Shown piece after piece: positions 62,126 to 64,000 of a stretch of DNA of 64,000 nt. Made by a program: the position numbers and the translations under genes. Under the pieces are notes generated by a model. The model was given only the letters and a program-made list of their open reading frames with translations. It had not been told where the DNA came from and searched no databases. Origin of the DNA: Mangrovimonas sp. YM274 (GTDB lineage: Bacteria; Bacteroidota; Bacteroidia; Flavobacteriales; Flavobacteriaceae); the NCBI RefSeq assembly GCF_030908385.1, contig NZ_CP133091.1, forward strand, positions 2,404,128 through 2,468,127. The letters run 5' to 3'. Each line of letters starts with the position of its first letter. Within the stretch, counting starts at the first letter, position 1.

Positions 62126-64000
62126 ATGAAACAACCAACCTTAACCATTCTTTCAATTTTATTCTCATTATGCCTATTTTCTCAATCCCCTTTTAACTCC
62201 TCCGACCTAAACGTCACCAAAGGAGATTTGGAAACCAAAATCTACCCTCAAGACACCACAGCAAATGCCTTGATGATTTATGAACACGGAAAGAGCTTTG
62301 TTAACAAAAGCACATACCTGTTAAACACCGAAATCACCAAGAAGCTAAAAATCCTGAACAAGGAAGGATTTGACAAGGCAACCATTACCATTCCTCTTTA
62401 CAACAATAAATCAAAAAAGGAGGATGTCAAAAACATCCAAGCTACCGTATATAATATCGAGAATGGTAAAGTTACTAAGGTAAAACTAAAAAAAAGTGGC
62501 ATTTTTAATGAAACCTATAGTGAAAACACAACCTTGGTAAAGTTTACTTTTCCAAACATTAAAGAAGGCTCTGTAATAACCTATAGCTATACCATTACGT
62601 CTCCTTTTATGTTTAATTATAAATCTTGGGAGTTTCAAGGGGATATCCCGAAACTTTACAGCGAATACGAAACTAGTATTCCTGGTAATTGGCAATACAA
62701 CATCAAACTTGTTGGTACTCAAAAATTAGTAAAAAACGATTCCCATATAGAGTCCAACTGTTTAAGCGGACCTGGAGGCGCATATTCTGGTTGCGCTATA
62801 AGTACCTATGCTATGGAAAATATCCCGGCCTTTGTTGAAGAAGATTATATGACAACCAAAGAAAACTATCTTGCCAGAATAGATTATGAACTTAAAACAT
62901 TTCAAGGTTTCGATGGTGTCATCAATAATTATACAAAATCATGGAAAACAGTTGATCACGAGTTAAAAACCGATAAGGATATTGGCCGACAATTTCTTAA
63001 GAATACTGGCCTAGACGATGAAATGGCCTCCTTATTAGCTAATGTAAATTCTCCCCTAGACAAAGCACAACTCATCTACAAATACGTTCAAGACAATTAT
63101 CGATGGAATGGTGAATATCATCTGTTCAAAGACGTATCCGTTAAAGATTTGACCAAAGAAAAAACCGGTTCGGTTTCCGAAATCAACATTCTGCTTCACA
63201 ATCTTCTAAATGAACAGGGAGTTGAAGCCAAACCAGTTTTATTGTCTACCAGAAATAATGGATTTGCCACCAAATTATATCCTGTACTGTCTGAATTTAA
63301 TTATTTAATTGTACAAGTTAATATTGGCAGCGAACGTTTTTTGTTAGACGCTACAGATGACTTTTTGGATTTTGGAGAGGTTCCTTTTAAGTGTTTAAAC
63401 AAAGATGGCCGCCTTATAGATTTCAAAAAAGGTAGTGAATGGATTGAAATTGCTCCCAGAAAAAACTCCATTATAGTGCAAAGTCTAAATTTACAATTAG
63501 ACACCGACAATGTATTATCTGGAAACATCAACCTAAGATCAACAGGTTATCATGCTATTAGCGATAAAAAGAAGTTCTACAGTAATAAAGAGGACTATTT
63601 TGATAGTTATTTCAGAACATTTGAAGACATCGAAATTTTAAACCATGAGGTAGAAACCAAAAACAAATCGGATTACGAATTTTTAGAAAATTTAGAAATT
63701 TCCTATCCGCTAAGTCAAACCGGAGACAAACTATATATCGATCCGTTTTTGATAAAGTTCTTCTCTCAAAACCCGTTTAAATTACAGGAGCGTAACTACC
63801 CTATAGACTTTGGTTTCAAGGATTCCTTTTTATACAAACTACAAATAAATGTTTCTGACGACCTTAATATTGTAGAAATTCCAAAAGATTTTAAGGTTTC
63901 ACTTCCCAATAATACCGGTTCGCTCATATTCAGTTCAAAGAAAGAAGACAACAACATTCTTTTGTATCTAAAATTTGATTTTAAAGAATCTTTGTACGGG
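62126..64000 (+). CDS. DUF3857 / transglutaminase-like envelope protein, 5' part
   Basis: Starts at ATG 62126, 4 bp after the exonuclease stop, and runs open off the window end (625 codons seen). It has a signal peptide (MKQPTLTILSILFSLCLFSQ), a DUF3857 domain (about 60-220; FVNKSTYLLNTEITKKLKIL, VKFTFPNIKEGSVITYSYTI) and a transglutaminase-like domain (about 300-420; DKAQLIYKYVQDNYRWNGEY, TGSVSEINILLHNLLNEQG, LLSTRNNG, FLLDATDDFLDFG). In active transglutaminases a Cys stands where this protein has Ser/Val in GSVSEIN; the His and Asp motifs remain. It is therefore probably non-catalytic, as in other Bacteroidota members. It may be cotranscribed with the exonuclease. Confidence 0.88.
   Translation, partial: MKQPTLTILSILFSLCLFSQSPFNSSDLNVTKGDLETKIYPQDTTANALMIYEHGKSFVNKSTYLLNTEITKKLKILNKEGFDKATITIPLYNNKSKKEDVKNIQATVYNIENGKVTKVKLKKSGIFNETYSENTTLVKFTFPNIKEGSVITYSYTITSPFMFNYKSWEFQGDIPKLYSEYETSIPGNWQYNIKLVGTQKLVKNDSHIESNCLSGPGGAYSGCAISTYAMENIPAFVEEDYMTTKENYLARIDYELKTFQGFDGVINNYTKSWKTVDHELKTDKDIGRQFLKNTGLDDEMASLLANVNSPLDKAQLIYKYVQDNYRWNGEYHLFKDVSVKDLTKEKTGSVSEINILLHNLLNEQGVEAKPVLLSTRNNGFATKLYPVLSEFNYLIVQVNIGSERFLLDATDDFLDFGEVPFKCLNKDGRLIDFKKGSEWIEIAPRKNSIIVQSLNLQLDTDNVLSGNINLRSTGYHAISDKKKFYSNKEDYFDSYFRTFEDIEILNHEVETKNKSDYEFLENLEISYPLSQTGDKLYIDPFLIKFFSQNPFKLQERNYPIDFGFKDSFLYKLQINVSDDLNIVEIPKDFKVSLPNNTGSLIFSSKKEDNNILLYLKFDFKESLYG

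Noticed and set aside
1-64000. Mobile elements, CRISPR arrays, defence islands or prophage genes
   Set aside because: No transposase, integrase, repeat-spacer pattern, Cas, restriction or phage structural genes are recognisable, and gene content is housekeeping throughout.

Overview
The window reads as a stretch of chromosome from a marine-type member of the family Flavobacteriaceae (Bacteroidota). Supporting signs are AT-rich DNA, many TAnnTTTG-type -7 promoter boxes with a TTG/TTT element about 19-20 bp upstream, lack of strong Shine-Dalgarno sequences, a type IX secretion C-terminal sorting domain, many short-signal lipoproteins, carboxypeptidase-regulatory-domain outer-membrane proteins (DUF5686 type), YtxJ of the bacillithiol system and the DUF6952 family. 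It is nearly all coding: 59 protein-coding loci (one frameshifted, two cut by the window ends) and one structured RNA gene, the small SRP RNA. I saw no tRNA, rRNA, insertion sequence, prophage, CRISPR array or attachment site, and no block with foreign composition.

Layout. 1-2743: end of L-serine dehydratase, panB, an RluA-type pseudouridine synthase. 2740-8977 (minus): a compact set comM, DUF2891 lipoprotein, Nramp-fold transporter, pxpA, pxpB, pxpC, i.e. a 5-oxoproline hydrolysis operon with its own transporter. 9070-15895: DASS anion transporter, then a minus-strand run pabB, tilS, adenine deaminase, YheT hydrolase. 15971-21736 (plus): a large secreted repeat protein, aldose epimerase-like protein, DEAD-box helicase, S1/P1 nuclease. 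21805-28311: PnuC plus a 2-oxoglutarate oxygenase, lipoamide dehydrogenase, a frameshifted CPBP protease behind an Lrp regulator, a divergent Cys/Met PLP enzyme, and a YdjM-like membrane protein. 28415-31755 (plus): NhaC, then peroxiredoxin, thioredoxin, DUF6952 and DUF2007. 31806-36868: ABC-F ATPase, lipoprotein with a TlpA-like domain, transaldolase-type aldolase, SDR, SRP RNA. 36955-47629: glutaminyl cyclotransferase, thioesterase, several cell-envelope proteins, a T9SS-secreted repeat protein, glyA, fumarylacetoacetase, a lipoprotein and YtxJ. 47928-64000: clpB, small proteins, deoC, SixA-like phosphatase, smpB, DUF5686 protein, pcm, Gfo/Idh oxidoreductase, 3-hydroxyacyl-CoA dehydrogenase, YggS, an exonuclease/GIY-YIG fusion and a truncated DUF3857 protein.

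Most of the region is housekeeping. The points worth a second look are: an Nramp-fold protein inside the oxoprolinase operon that has lost the metal ligands of true Nramp transporters; a translationally coupled PnuC/2OG-oxygenase pair with no riboswitch in sight; an exonuclease/GIY-YIG gene that has no ATG, GTG or TTG ahead of its first catalytic motif and lies in the same frame as the preceding gene; a pair of CGAC-N5-GTCAC repeats 33 bp apart ahead of clpB; an ABC-F ATPase whose second P-loop is degenerate; and a one-base frameshift in a CPBP protease gene. No obviously new multi-gene defence or mobile system is visible.
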